NCBI GenBank assembly: GCA_963734865.1
Contig: CAVTIV010000023.1
Span: forward strand, 62,001-126,000
Direction of reading: 5' to 3'
From: CBDCUW01 sp963734865
GTDB lineage: Bacteria; Planctomycetota; Planctomycetia; Pirellulales; Pirellulaceae
DNA: 64,000 nt
A program made the translations under genes and the position numbers. Below the pieces are notes generated by a model. The model saw nothing but the letters and a program-made list of their open reading frames with translations, did no database searches and was not told the DNA's origin. The first letter of the stretch is position 1, and each line of letters opens with the position of its first letter. Positions 18,775 to 28,402 of the stretch are shown in pieces.

Positions 18775-21700
18775 TCAATAGGCGTCCTTTGTCGTGATGC
18801 CCTGGCGGTCGTTGTTCAACAGGTCATCGAAGTTACCTTTCTGCAACATCTGAAATTTACCGTTGGTGTCGAAGATATTCCCCCGCAAGATTTCCTTGCC
18901 CGCTTTTGCGGCTGGCTGCGGTTTCGCGGCTTGACCCTGGCTGGCCTGCTGCTGCTCGCCCGAGGAGACAATGGTCGGGCCCTGCGGCAGTACACCCTGC
19001 AGCGGAAGGTCGCCCCGAAAGAACGCGTACTGGTTTTTGTCGCTCTGTGCGATCACCGTGCTCATGCCTTTGATGTCATCGGCGACAAACAAACCTCGCA
19101 GATCGGTCGAACCAGACAGGAATTGTTCATTGGCCGAACCAATGACTTTGACGTGAACGTCGTCAACGAACTTGTCGGACGTCGAATCCTTGACGCTGAC
19201 GCGGACCCGTCCCGACTGCACGTCTTCGGCAACGCTTAGGGTCAACGGGCTGACCAATACGAGCCCCGATGCGTACAGATTGTCACCACGACAAACGACA
19301 AGGTAGGCACCTTCCTCCTTCAGCGGCAGGCTCAGCTTCTTGATTCGGTCGCGATAATCCTTGCCATCGCCCAGCTGAATCGTTTCCTCGTGATAGGGCT
19401 TGATGCCCGCCAGGTTGATCGCCGTGATCCGATCGAGGTTGCGTTGCATCAACCCGAATTTCATCAGATCGATTCGATACACTTTGAGGGCAATCTCGGG
19501 GATATTACGGAAGGCGACTTCCAGTTCCTTGGCATCGCCGGGCTTGATCGTGGTGACTTCGGCAAGGCGGATTTCTTTGCGGCGAAAGAATTCGATCGCT
19601 TCGGCAGCATCGGCAAAGCGTTGTTCGACTTTGCCATATTGCATGATCGCGTCCGCGGCCTTTCCCAAACTGTGATATACCTGGCCCATGATGTAGACCG
19701 CTTCCCACTTGTTATCGGCGACGCGAGTACCCCCGGTTGCCGGAACAGGGAAGACCGCCGTGGCCACTCGCTCGCACATTTCCAATGCTTGCTCAGGATG
19801 CTCCAACTCAAACTGGCTGTAGCCGATCATGTACCAATACGAATCGAGCAATCGGCTGTTGGGGTATCGCTTGGCATATTCTTCGCACCGCGTGATCGCC
19901 GATTCATAACGGTCCAAATCGATCAGCGCGGTCGCCAGGGCAAAACTCGCTTGATCGTCTGCCGGATCATTCGGCCATCTCGTTAAAAAGTGGTCAAGCA
20001 TCTGAATCGAGGCGTTGATCAAATGCACTCGGGTCAATCCCTGGGCCTTCAGTTGCTCGTCATCCTTCGCGGTCGGTGTGTGCCGGTAAACTTCCTGTGC
20101 CAACGCGTAAGTTGCGGTAGCAACATACGACTCAGCCGGATAATCGCTCAGCAAACGCTCCATCGTGGCCACGCTGCGGATGAATTCGCCACGTGCGTTC
20201 AAGAAGCCTGCCACCTGCGATTCACGCTCGAAGCTTGCTTGCACCGTCGATCGATAAACGAGATAGCTGCGTTCGTATTCACCCAATTCGCGGTATGACA
20301 ACGCGACTTGCAAGATATCCTCGAAACTCAGTTCGACGGTGGGGTACTTCTCTTTAATGATCTCAAAGTACTTGACGATCTCGCCATCAGACCGCTTTTT
20401 CAGCGAACTTCGCAATAACCACTCGACCGCGTTCTTGTACGGTTCCACATCGAGTCGCCAATTGTCCAGCAATTGTGTGAGGTGGCCATGTGCGGCATCA
20501 AAGTTTTGCTTGGTAAGTTCCTTTTGTCCGAGGTGATAGAGCTCGTCTGGTGTCAGTCGGTATTCATCCTTTGATTGCACGCCGGAGGGAAGTACCTTCA
20601 ATTCCTTGACATCCGCGATTGCCATCTGCGACGGATCATAAAAGCTTCGCAGCAACGACTGTGCCGTGCGATAACGACCTGGTATATACCCAACAAGCGT
20701 GTATTGAATGTCGCCCGGGTATTGCGTCGCGCCGAGATAGAACGTGATTCTGCCAGGCTCGATCTCGAATCGCTCGAACGGACCTTTGATCGAATCGTCC
20801 AGCACCGTGCATCCCGCGGGGATCGGTTCGGTCAACACCAGGTAGTCGTATTGTTCGCCGGGCCGGCCGCTGGTATTTCGTCGCCGCGGGCTAAGTGTGA
20901 CTTCGCCGCGATCCCCAACGGGCAACTCGGTTAGCGAGTTGTAGAACGAACGGTAAGGACCGTCGACAACAGCGAAGCCGCGCGGAACAACCCGCCCATC
21001 GAACATTCGCTGGGCAGGCTCATATCGCCGAGCCACAACCCACGCCTCTGTCGTGCTGTTGAGCTTGTCGGCCGGAACGAAACCGCTCAGGATCACCGAA
21101 TAGCTAAAGGTACCGCGACCTTCAAGATCGAAATGAATACGCTGCCGCTTCTCTTTGCCCAGCAGGTCGAGGGGCACTTGGATGTGGCGACTGCCCTCTT
21201 TCGATGGGTCCACCGTCAATGTCTCGACCGGCTCATCATTGACGAAAACAGTCAGTGTGTATTTTTCCGATACGTGCCGGTCGCGTGCATACCAGGCTGC
21301 CAATGCGGCGATGCTCGGACCGTTTGCCTTTTCGACCGGCCACCGCGATCCGACTCGCGCCGCCATCAGCCACTCCGCAAGGTTTGCCAGTTTTGGGCCC
21401 CCAGGATTCACTTGCTCGAGTGCCAGCATGTACATCGCCCGCAATTCGATCCCACTTTGCATCCACGGGATCGCACCGACAGCTCGTTGTTCAGTTTTCT
21501 TGCCGGCCAATTGAGGGTCACTGGTAATCTTGACCAACTGCAACAGTTCGCCGGCCATCTCGTTGTGGTTCATCGTCGACAGGGCAAGCGCAAGATGAAC
21601 GAGACCGGAGTCACTGAGCCGATTGCGTTCACGGTAAAGTCGATTGGCCAATGCAAAGTCGGCACACTTTGACTCGGCCATCGCGTGAAATAGAATTGTT

Positions 21701-23025
21701 TGACGCTCCAGGTCGACCTGCGAAGAATCAGCGAAGGCGGACTTCAAAAATGCCTTTCCTTTGTCAAACGGTTCATTCGACACAGCGAACCCGCTCGCTC
21801 TCGCGGCACTCAGCGCCCACATCACTCGCGACGAAAGGAATGCGTCCGGTTCGCCTGTGTCTGGTCGACCAGACCAACTCCATGCCCCGTCATCGCGTTG
21901 CGCAGAGATGAGTTCCGACACGGCGGATACCATTCGACCCGAGATCGCCTGTGCCTCGGGCGTATCGGGTTGTTGTGCATCACCGATCATCTTCATCAGT
22001 GCGACGCCGCCCAGCAGATCAGAAACACTTCGCTCCAAACCGCTGCTGGGCAACAATCCACATCGCTGAATCGGAAACAGCCCGCCGCCAAGAACACTCT
22101 CGATCAGCGAACGATCGACGCTGGAACCGATCAAGATTTCCAGCGAGGGATTCTTGGCGTCGACCTTCTCATCAAACTCAATCAGCGCAATCGTACTCTG
22201 TGACGATGTCCCACTGACCGTTTCATAAACAGGAAAACCGTAGGGCAGAATACTGACACTGCGAGAGGATTCGTCGCTGATTTCGTCCCCCCCGGAAACC
22301 ATCCACTCGAACTGGGCCAGATCCGCGTCCTCGACTTCGACCGGGAAGGTGACTTTGCTGATCCCCGGACCATCAACTTCCAGCGTTTTGGTTTGCGACG
22401 TCGATTTATCTCCCATCGTGACCTTCAGTACCACTTTGATCGCGCGGCGACCATCAAGCGAATTGTGAATTTCAACCGGCACGTCAGCCGTGTCGCCCAT
22501 CGTGAAGGCGAGCGGCAGTTTCAAATCGCCGAACAGGTCTTTCTTGGTGATCACATCGACTGTCGCCTCACCGGCCAACGAACTCGCGTCAATTCCTTTG
22601 GCTCGCAGACGCCAGGCGGTCGATCGACTCGGCATCGTGATCACCACCTCCGCCTTTCCATCCTTGTCCGTCACGATCAGGGGATCCCAGAATGCCGTTT
22701 CGGCATGCGCCATCCCCGGCATCAACTGCAAACCTTCTTCGCGAACGAGTCGCTCGATCTGTTGTTCATTGCGACCATTGATCGCCAAGAACTGGCCTTT
22801 GTTGGTCAATCCGTTGACCGTGGAATCGAGCTGACTGAGTTGGTGAAACCAAGTCGCCCGGTCAGCAGCCGCCGGCAATCCCAAGCCGCCGAGTCCGTTC
22901 CCCATTCCCGGACCCGCGTAGCCAGTCATCGCCTGCTCCATTAGCTGATCGAAATACACGCCGGCCTTCATCTGGTGTTGTGCCGGTAACGACGCTGCCG
23001 GCTGCGGACGATTGAGCGAGGGCAT
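18775..23025 (-). CDS. C-terminal half of giant alpha-2-macroglobulin/TPR protein
   Basis: This 1,416-residue stretch continues in the same frame as the upstream half, separated by one TGA. After a linker it has the A2M domain (about residues 105-205: AFWDPLIVTDKDGKAEVVIT, then PSRSTAWRLRAKG), then a helical toroid like the thioester domain (about 300-640). The CxEQ thioester is absent: the equivalent segment reads LFPIQRCGLLPSSGLERS. Receptor-like beta domains, TPR helices (about 860-1170, e.g. DELYHLGQKELTKQNFDAAH) and another macroglobulin-like beta domain follow to a Gln/Ala-rich end. The ATG at 23025 has no good ribosome binding site, so independent translation is doubtful. Confidence 0.8.
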   Translation of the reverse strand: MPSLNRPQPAASLPAQHQMKAGVYFDQLMEQAMTGYAGPGMGNGLGGLGLPAAADRATWFHQLSQLDSTVNGLTNKGQFLAINGRNEQQIERLVREEGLQLMPGMAHAETAFWDPLIVTDKDGKAEVVITMPSRSTAWRLRAKGIDASSLAGEATVDVITKKDLFGDLKLPLAFTMGDTADVPVEIHNSLDGRRAIKVVLKVTMGDKSTSQTKTLEVDGPGISKVTFPVEVEDADLAQFEWMVSGGDEISDESSRSVSILPYGFPVYETVSGTSSQSTIALIEFDEKVDAKNPSLEILIGSSVDRSLIESVLGGGLFPIQRCGLLPSSGLERSVSDLLGGVALMKMIGDAQQPDTPEAQAISGRMVSAVSELISAQRDDGAWSWSGRPDTGEPDAFLSSRVMWALSAARASGFAVSNEPFDKGKAFLKSAFADSSQVDLERQTILFHAMAESKCADFALANRLYRERNRLSDSGLVHLALALSTMNHNEMAGELLQLVKITSDPQLAGKKTEQRAVGAIPWMQSGIELRAMYMLALEQVNPGGPKLANLAEWLMAARVGSRWPVEKANGPSIAALAAWYARDRHVSEKYTLTVFVNDEPVETLTVDPSKEGSRHIQVPLDLLGKEKRQRIHFDLEGRGTFSYSVILSGFVPADKLNSTTEAWVVARRYEPAQRMFDGRVVPRGFAVVDGPYRSFYNSLTELPVGDRGEVTLSPRRRNTSGRPGEQYDYLVLTEPIPAGCTVLDDSIKGPFERFEIEPGRITFYLGATQYPGDIQYTLVGYIPGRYRTAQSLLRSFYDPSQMAIADVKELKVLPSGVQSKDEYRLTPDELYHLGQKELTKQNFDAAHGHLTQLLDNWRLDVEPYKNAVEWLLRSSLKKRSDGEIVKYFEIIKEKYPTVELSFEDILQVALSYRELGEYERSYLVYRSTVQASFERESQVAGFLNARGEFIRSVATMERLLSDYPAESYVATATYALAQEVYRHTPTAKDDEQLKAQGLTRVHLINASIQMLDHFLTRWPNDPADDQASFALATALIDLDRYESAITRCEEYAKRYPNSRLLDSYWYMIGYSQFELEHPEQALEMCERVATAVFPVPATGGTRVADNKWEAVYIMGQVYHSLGKAADAIMQYGKVEQRFADAAEAIEFFRRKEIRLAEVTTIKPGDAKELEVAFRNIPEIALKVYRIDLMKFGLMQRNLDRITAINLAGIKPYHEETIQLGDGKDYRDRIKKLSLPLKEEGAYLVVCRGDNLYASGLVLVSPLTLSVAEDVQSGRVRVSVKDSTSDKFVDDVHVKVIGSANEQFLSGSTDLRGLFVADDIKGMSTVIAQSDKNQYAFFRGDLPLQGVLPQGPTIVSSGEQQQASQGQAAKPQPAAKAGKEILRGNIFDTNGKFQMLQKGNFDDLLNNDRQGITTKDAY

Positions 23026-23037
23026 CCACTGCCGCGA

Positions 23038-26000
23038 TCACGCCGACCATTCGCTGGCCGACAGTTCCCTCTGCTGCATCGATTCATTGGCAGCAGCCTG
23101 GTCGCCAATACCGCCGAGCTGCACAGCAAAGTCTCCGACAATGGGAGTATTCGCGGCGCCGGCTCGCCGCCGCAGATCGTCCGTCAGGACTGCCCCGTAC
23201 TCGTCGCCGAACCTAACTTCGTCGGCCTCGCCCAATTCCTCATCCGCGAAATGGAGGAACAGCTCTTCGTCTTCGGCGGCTTCGCCGCCGAACTCAACAT
23301 CCGCACCGCGGCCAACTTGCGAACGTCTTTCCCATTGCCGCTCCGGCATCGCGGCCAGCGCCCTGACTTCACGCTGCAATGTTTCACGTCGGTCCGATTC
23401 GGCCAAAAGAAACTGGCTAACCGCGTGGGTGTCGGGACGGTACTGGAAAGTGCAACTTGTCATCTGCCGCACCGACGTCCTGCGTTCGCCCGCACCAAAA
23501 AACGTATCGATCGCTCCCTGCACGTCGCCGAACAGGTTCAGCAAGTTGGTCTGCACAAGCGCCAAAGAAACCTCCGCTTGCACCGGATTGCCTTGTGGGT
23601 CGGTGACCCCGATGGCCACAGCCAGATCCTCGCCCGGTTGCAGGGTGGCGCGGTCAGGCTTCAGCGTCACGCGCAGACGCTGTGTGACGCGAAAACCACT
23701 CGACGCGGTGTAGAATCGGTTTCGATCCATCACCGCAACGGTCAAAGAGAAGTTTGGCGCCAGCTCCGCGGACATCGGAACCGCCACCTCGTTGTCCCCC
23801 TGCTTCAGGTTCACCAATCGATACCCAAGCACCGACGCGCCCTCGAAGGTCACCAGGGCCAGAGCAGGCTGTTCTCGCCAATGCACTCGGATGGTGGCCG
23901 CTTCGCCAACCAGGTACGCATGCTTGTCCGACAAAATCCGCAACCGGACACTGTCTTTGTCACCCGAGATTCTGAGACGCTTTTGGCCACTGACTTGGTT
24001 GTCAAACTGATCGGTACCGCTGGCCCGAACGAGATAAATTCCTCCATCCTCGATGGCTAGCGTTTTCCGGGCCTCGCCGCTCTCTTTGTCGGTCGACACC
24101 TGGTGCGTGGCGACCAGCTTTTCTCCCTGTTTGCCGTCAACACTCGTTTGCAGGAACACCTCGACCTGCAACTTCGTTTCCACCGGCTTGCCGGCCGGAT
24201 CGGTCACCTTGAACGTAGCGTCAAACGTTTCTCCGGCGATGTAAACCTCGCGCGACGACTCGACCCCCACGGCGAATCCGCGCGTCGCCAAGAAAACGGT
24301 TTGGCTGCTGCGAATCCCGCGATCGAGATACTGTACGTTGAGGGTAAGTGGCTGCGATTCGCTGAATTGCTGTGTGTCGAAAGCAATCTTGATCTTTCCA
24401 TCCTCATCGGTCGTGGCCGTGACCGTTTCGCTATCGGGACCAAATGTGTACTGCAGTCTTTCGCCTGCCAACGGTGTGCCGTAGTAGTACTTGACCGTGA
24501 TCGAACCCTCGACCTTGTCGCCGCGAAAATAGACATCCTTGTCCAGATCAATCGCGATCTGCACCGGTTCCAAACGGTACTGGGTCACCGTGAATCGCGT
24601 CTCGAAGGATAGCGAGCCCGTCGCATCATCGGCACCACTGGACGCCCGGTGAAGATGGACTCGGTAGTCGCCCTGGGGTGCAGTCTGGGGAAGAATCAAA
24701 TGGTCATTGATCGTTCCGTAACCGTTGAGCGCGACATCTTTCGACTGAATCTGCCGCCCTCGTGCGTCGTAAACGTCCAGCTTGAACTTTTCTCCCGGAC
24801 GAAAAGTAAAGCGGTCCTGGTCCACCCAGCGGACGATCCCCTTGAGATTGACGAGCTGCCCAGCGCGATACGTGGGGCGGTCCGTATACAAGTATCCACG
24901 TGGCGTGAGCCCGACCGCGAAGTCGAGGCCATTCAAGCTGTTCACCGTTGAGGCGACATGACCTTGATGAACTGCGAAGACCCGCAGATCATCGACGCTC
25001 TTCAGCTGATCAAAACCCTTCTGCAAGACGCCATCCTGATTCGTCAGTTCCTCGGCAAAAACATCCGAACCATCGCTAATCAACACGCTCACCGCTTCGA
25101 CCGGCTTCCCGGTTCGCATGTTTTCGGCGAACAAGAACAACTCATTCCGGGATGCTTTGACGATCACGTCCAAATCACTCACAACGACCATCGTCGTCAC
25201 TTCCAGCTCTTCGCTGGACACGGTCACGGCCGTCACTCCGACGCCGTCGACGGGGATTTCGACATCGCTGTCGATGCGGCGGTACTGCTCGTATCCGGCC
25301 ACGGCATGCACAAATTGCGAATCAGGATCGATCAACGCGATGTCCAGCGTCTCGATGCCGCTGGCCAAGTGCATCTTGCGAAAGTAGTCGGTCATGTCGA
25401 CACGGTATGCTTTGACCGTAAGTTGTTGTAAGTTTCGCGTGGTGAGTTTGACGCGAGGTTTTTCGTCGCTGCGAAATTTTCTTTCGGTCACAATCTCTAA
25501 TTGCGGTGTTGTCAGTCTGGCAATCCTCTGTCTCGCCTGTGGTTCTTGGTTTCCAGTGACCTCTTTGTAGGCTTCCAACGCATCTTTTAGTCGTCCCAAG
25601 CGATCCTCCAGCGTGACACCGATCATGTACGAGGCCTGCGACGCCTCGCCGCTGCCGGGATACTTGCTGACCACACGGCGCCAATCCGCGATCGCCTCCA
25701 AAAACAGTTTCTCACACTGGTCATCGACCTCGATCGATTGTGGCGAATCACCGCGATCGAGCGCCGATTTGATTCGCGCCAAATGTTTTTCTGCCGAGGC
25801 GGCGTATTTCATCTGGCCAAATCGATACAAAACTCCCGGTCCTCGCGGATCGAGCGGGTATTTGTTCAAGAACGTTTGCCACAAGTTACGCGCCTGCTCA
25901 TAGTGCTTGCCGCGTCGTGCGTCGTCGGCTTTTGCATATTCGGCATCCACGATCCACTTTTGCACATTCGCCCATTGCGCGTCGGTCGGATTTTTTTCCA

Positions 26001-27198
26001 AGAACTCGCTCCAAGCCTCGATCGCGTCGTCGAACTGCTGACCGGCGAGGTAAGCCTGACCGAGCAAGCGAAGGGCGACGGGCAGCTGATCCGATTGTTC
26101 ATATTGCGGATTCTCGATCAGCAAACGCAAACGCTCGATTGCCCAGCGGTACCGCCCGTGATGGATGAAACCCTGTGCGACTTCCAACTCGGCAAGCGGT
26201 GCGAGCTTGTGATCGGGATGGTCACGCAAGAACCGCTCCGCGGCCGCAACACCCAATTCCAGATCGCCGACTGAACCAGGTTGCGGAAGCCCATACGTGT
26301 GCGCAAGCCTGTACTCGGCTTTGGCTAAAAACTCTTTCGTCTTGGGGGATTGCTCACCCTGGAACTGCTTGGACAACGAGAGAAAGTCTTGCCAGGTCCG
26401 CCGTGCCATCATCGCCTGGCCAGCAGCCAATTGGACGGCGCCGAGACGAAATCGTGATTCCGCCTCAATCTCGATCGCGGCAGACGATCCGGACTTCGGG
26501 TCCTGCTGGCCGTAATCGGTCAGAAATGCCTGGTAAGCGGCAATCGCTTCGGCGTGACTTCCGGTCTCTTCAAAACATCTCGCAATTCGGAATTGCAGTC
26601 GCTGCAGCAACTCGGCCGTCGGCTTCAACTTGACCGCTTCCTGGTAATAGCTGAGCGCCTGTTGGTAATCGGGTTTCTTCGCCTTGGATGGATCATCGGC
26701 CGGAACGCCGACGTAGTAGCGATCGGCGAATTCCAGATAGATGCCTGCCAACTCATCTTTGCGCTGACGCGAAAGTAACCGCTCCGCCTCTTCCCGATAG
26801 ATCTCACCGGCGCCAATGTACTGACGCCGATCGACGAATACGTTGGCCCGGCCAAATTTCGCGCGACTCTTCCAGAGGCTGTCGGGATAGTCATTCTCGA
26901 CCTTCTCGAAAACGGCGATCGCATCGTCCAGCTGACCGAGGTCTGTTAGCGCGAGCCCTTTCAGATACAACAAATAGTCCTTGTTATCTTCAGCCGGTTC
27001 GATCAGCGCGGCGTCGATCGCTCGAATCGCTTCATCAAATGCGCGCGATTGCATCGCGTTGTGAATCGCCGATGGTATCGGTGGAAGACTGGTCACGGCC
27101 ACCGCTGGTGTGGCGACCTGCTCCGTCGGTTGGGCGGTGGCAGTCACGAGCAGCAACAACACGGGCAACGTGAACCCAATCAGACGGCTGATAAACAT
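23038..27198 (-). CDS. N-terminal half of giant secreted TPR/macroglobulin (MG2) protein
   Basis: 1,386 residues from ATG 27198, chosen because it opens a Sec signal (LIGFTLPVLLLLVTATAQ). Residues about 50-540 are TPR-like repeats (e.g. LLYLKGLALTDLGQLDDAIAVFEK). Macroglobulin-type beta domains follow, including the MG2 signature YLYTDRPTYRAGQLVNLKG and further MG domains to about residue 1230, then an acidic/Ala-rich linker. It stops at TGA 23038-23040 where the A2M domain should begin; the same frame is open directly beyond. In bacteria, A2M-like proteins are envelope proteins thought to trap proteases, but the TPR fusion here suggests a scaffold function. That is inference. Confidence 0.85.
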   Translation of the reverse strand: MFISRLIGFTLPVLLLLVTATAQPTEQVATPAVAVTSLPPIPSAIHNAMQSRAFDEAIRAIDAALIEPAEDNKDYLLYLKGLALTDLGQLDDAIAVFEKVENDYPDSLWKSRAKFGRANVFVDRRQYIGAGEIYREEAERLLSRQRKDELAGIYLEFADRYYVGVPADDPSKAKKPDYQQALSYYQEAVKLKPTAELLQRLQFRIARCFEETGSHAEAIAAYQAFLTDYGQQDPKSGSSAAIEIEAESRFRLGAVQLAAGQAMMARRTWQDFLSLSKQFQGEQSPKTKEFLAKAEYRLAHTYGLPQPGSVGDLELGVAAAERFLRDHPDHKLAPLAELEVAQGFIHHGRYRWAIERLRLLIENPQYEQSDQLPVALRLLGQAYLAGQQFDDAIEAWSEFLEKNPTDAQWANVQKWIVDAEYAKADDARRGKHYEQARNLWQTFLNKYPLDPRGPGVLYRFGQMKYAASAEKHLARIKSALDRGDSPQSIEVDDQCEKLFLEAIADWRRVVSKYPGSGEASQASYMIGVTLEDRLGRLKDALEAYKEVTGNQEPQARQRIARLTTPQLEIVTERKFRSDEKPRVKLTTRNLQQLTVKAYRVDMTDYFRKMHLASGIETLDIALIDPDSQFVHAVAGYEQYRRIDSDVEIPVDGVGVTAVTVSSEELEVTTMVVVSDLDVIVKASRNELFLFAENMRTGKPVEAVSVLISDGSDVFAEELTNQDGVLQKGFDQLKSVDDLRVFAVHQGHVASTVNSLNGLDFAVGLTPRGYLYTDRPTYRAGQLVNLKGIVRWVDQDRFTFRPGEKFKLDVYDARGRQIQSKDVALNGYGTINDHLILPQTAPQGDYRVHLHRASSGADDATGSLSFETRFTVTQYRLEPVQIAIDLDKDVYFRGDKVEGSITVKYYYGTPLAGERLQYTFGPDSETVTATTDEDGKIKIAFDTQQFSESQPLTLNVQYLDRGIRSSQTVFLATRGFAVGVESSREVYIAGETFDATFKVTDPAGKPVETKLQVEVFLQTSVDGKQGEKLVATHQVSTDKESGEARKTLAIEDGGIYLVRASGTDQFDNQVSGQKRLRISGDKDSVRLRILSDKHAYLVGEAATIRVHWREQPALALVTFEGASVLGYRLVNLKQGDNEVAVPMSAELAPNFSLTVAVMDRNRFYTASSGFRVTQRLRVTLKPDRATLQPGEDLAVAIGVTDPQGNPVQAEVSLALVQTNLLNLFGDVQGAIDTFFGAGERRTSVRQMTSCTFQYRPDTHAVSQFLLAESDRRETLQREVRALAAMPERQWERRSQVGRGADVEFGGEAAEDEELFLHFADEELGEADEVRFGDEYGAVLTDDLRRRAGAANTPIVGDFAVQLGGIGDQAAANESMQQRELSASEWSA

Positions 27199-27286
27199 TT
27201 TCGCAATTCCTCGGAAATCAAAACAGCAACCATGGCGATCATTCGACGTGTAGAACCCCATCAACGCGTCACCAAGTCCAACGATT

Positions 27287-27307
27287 AGCCTAACAGTCTG
27301 TTAGGCT
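27287..27307. promoter_or_regulatory. 21-bp near-perfect palindrome upstream of the macroglobulin gene
   Basis: agcctaacag and ctgttaggct are perfect 10-base inverted arms around a single T. It lies about 90 bases upstream of the macroglobulin start and beyond the 3' end of the coiled-coil gene. A dimeric repressor operator is possible; there is no T-tract for a classical terminator on either side. Confidence 0.5.
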
Positions 27308-27523
27308 GATTGCGTCAAAATCCATCGCATTTTCAGACTGCCGATGCGATGATTTCACCCGTCTGGACCGGGATCCGAAAACGCCAGCCCTCAGCCCCGG
27401 ACGGCAAACCGACTGGGGCACATCCGCGGCGGGCAACGCGCCCATCCGCGTCGGCGTGTCTCGGGACCAGCCCGCCGGCGTGAAAGAGAAGAAGTCAGTG
27501 ACGCGCCGGTGCCCGGCCGAGGG

Positions 27524-28279
27524 TCATTGAACCTGGCCACCGGAGATCGGACCACCAGAGATCGGACCACCAGAGATCGGGCCACCGGAGATCGGGCCAC
27601 CGGAGATCGGACCACCAGAGACCTGTTCACCGGCAACGCTCGCCGGTTCGGCGGATCCACTCATTTTTTGATGCAGTTCCAGCCGCGATCGCGCACGAAG
27701 CAATTCGTTTCGGGCCAGATCGACGTCGATCGTTTGCAGATCCAATCCGTCGGTGGAAGTGTAGCCCTTGGCCACCATCAGCTGCAGCTGTTGCTGCTTC
27801 TGCGATTCTTCCACCAGCCGACGTTGGGCGTAAGCCACGTCCGTTTCCAACACCAACGATCGGTCGGCGTGTGCGGCTCGAGCAAGATCGAGTTGCGCAC
27901 GCGCTCGCACCAATCCCAAACGGTCGCCGGCAACTTGCAATTCCGATGCTTCGCCGTCCTTGAACGCTTGCTCGCTTACCGCCAATCGCGTTTCGGCAAA
28001 GCTCAACGCCGCCTCGGACTCGACGACGGTGAATGCAGGAAACTGCCCACTCGAAAAAGACTGCCGTTCCAGGCGTTGGACTCGAGAACGGAGACCATCG
28101 ATCATTTGCTGCAGTCGCAACACCTCCGCCTGCCGAGACACTCGCTCGTCACTCGTTCGATTTCGGAACAAACTTCCTGGAGGACGGTTCGCGGACGGAG
28201 GCTGCGTCTGGCCCGGCTGGCTGTGAAACGCCACCAGACAGGCGACAATGACGATTCGAGACGAAACGGAATAATTCAT
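27524..28279 (-). CDS. Secreted coiled-coil protein with SGGPI repeat tail
   Basis: 251 residues from ATG 28279, which gives a Sec signal (SSRIVIVACLVAFHSQPGQTQ). Residues about 50-220 are almost entirely charged helix with heptad-like spacing (RLQQMIDGLRSRVQRLERQS; VARAQLDLARAAHADRSL-type segments), reminiscent of the helical hairpins of TolC/outer-membrane efflux proteins, though far too short to be TolC. The C-terminus is five SGGPI units and SGGQVQ, encoded by 15-base DNA repeats. The role is unknown; a periplasmic helical adaptor is one possibility. It follows the citrate synthase gene on the same strand after about 120 bases. Confidence 0.72.
   Translation of the reverse strand: MNYSVSSRIVIVACLVAFHSQPGQTQPPSANRPPGSLFRNRTSDERVSRQAEVLRLQQMIDGLRSRVQRLERQSFSSGQFPAFTVVESEAALSFAETRLAVSEQAFKDGEASELQVAGDRLGLVRARAQLDLARAAHADRSLVLETDVAYAQRRLVEESQKQQQLQLMVAKGYTSTDGLDLQTIDVDLARNELLRARSRLELHQKMSGSAEPASVAGEQVSGGPISGGPISGGPISGGPISGGPISGGQVQ
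27535..27624 (-). repeat. Six 15-bp tandem repeats encoding SGGPI
   Basis: Six contiguous 15-base units alternate between ggccaccggagatcg and gaccaccagagatcg forms (27535-27624, the last diverged). On the minus strand each encodes Ser-Gly-Gly-Pro-Ile. The length keeps the frame. Confidence 0.9.
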
Positions 28280-28402
28280 GGAATCCTCATCACTTTGCAG
28301 GTCGTGAAAACGGCGGAACCGAGGCACGGACAGCCGTTGCTGGTAGACCGTGGGCCCAAACCAGCAAAGCGCCGCAGCGACAGGCCGCACCGAATGACTG
28401 AC

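Noticed and set aside
23038..23040. The TGA as a selenocysteine codon
   Set aside because: No selenocysteine insertion element or family precedent is apparent, and the residue lies in a linker rather than an active site.
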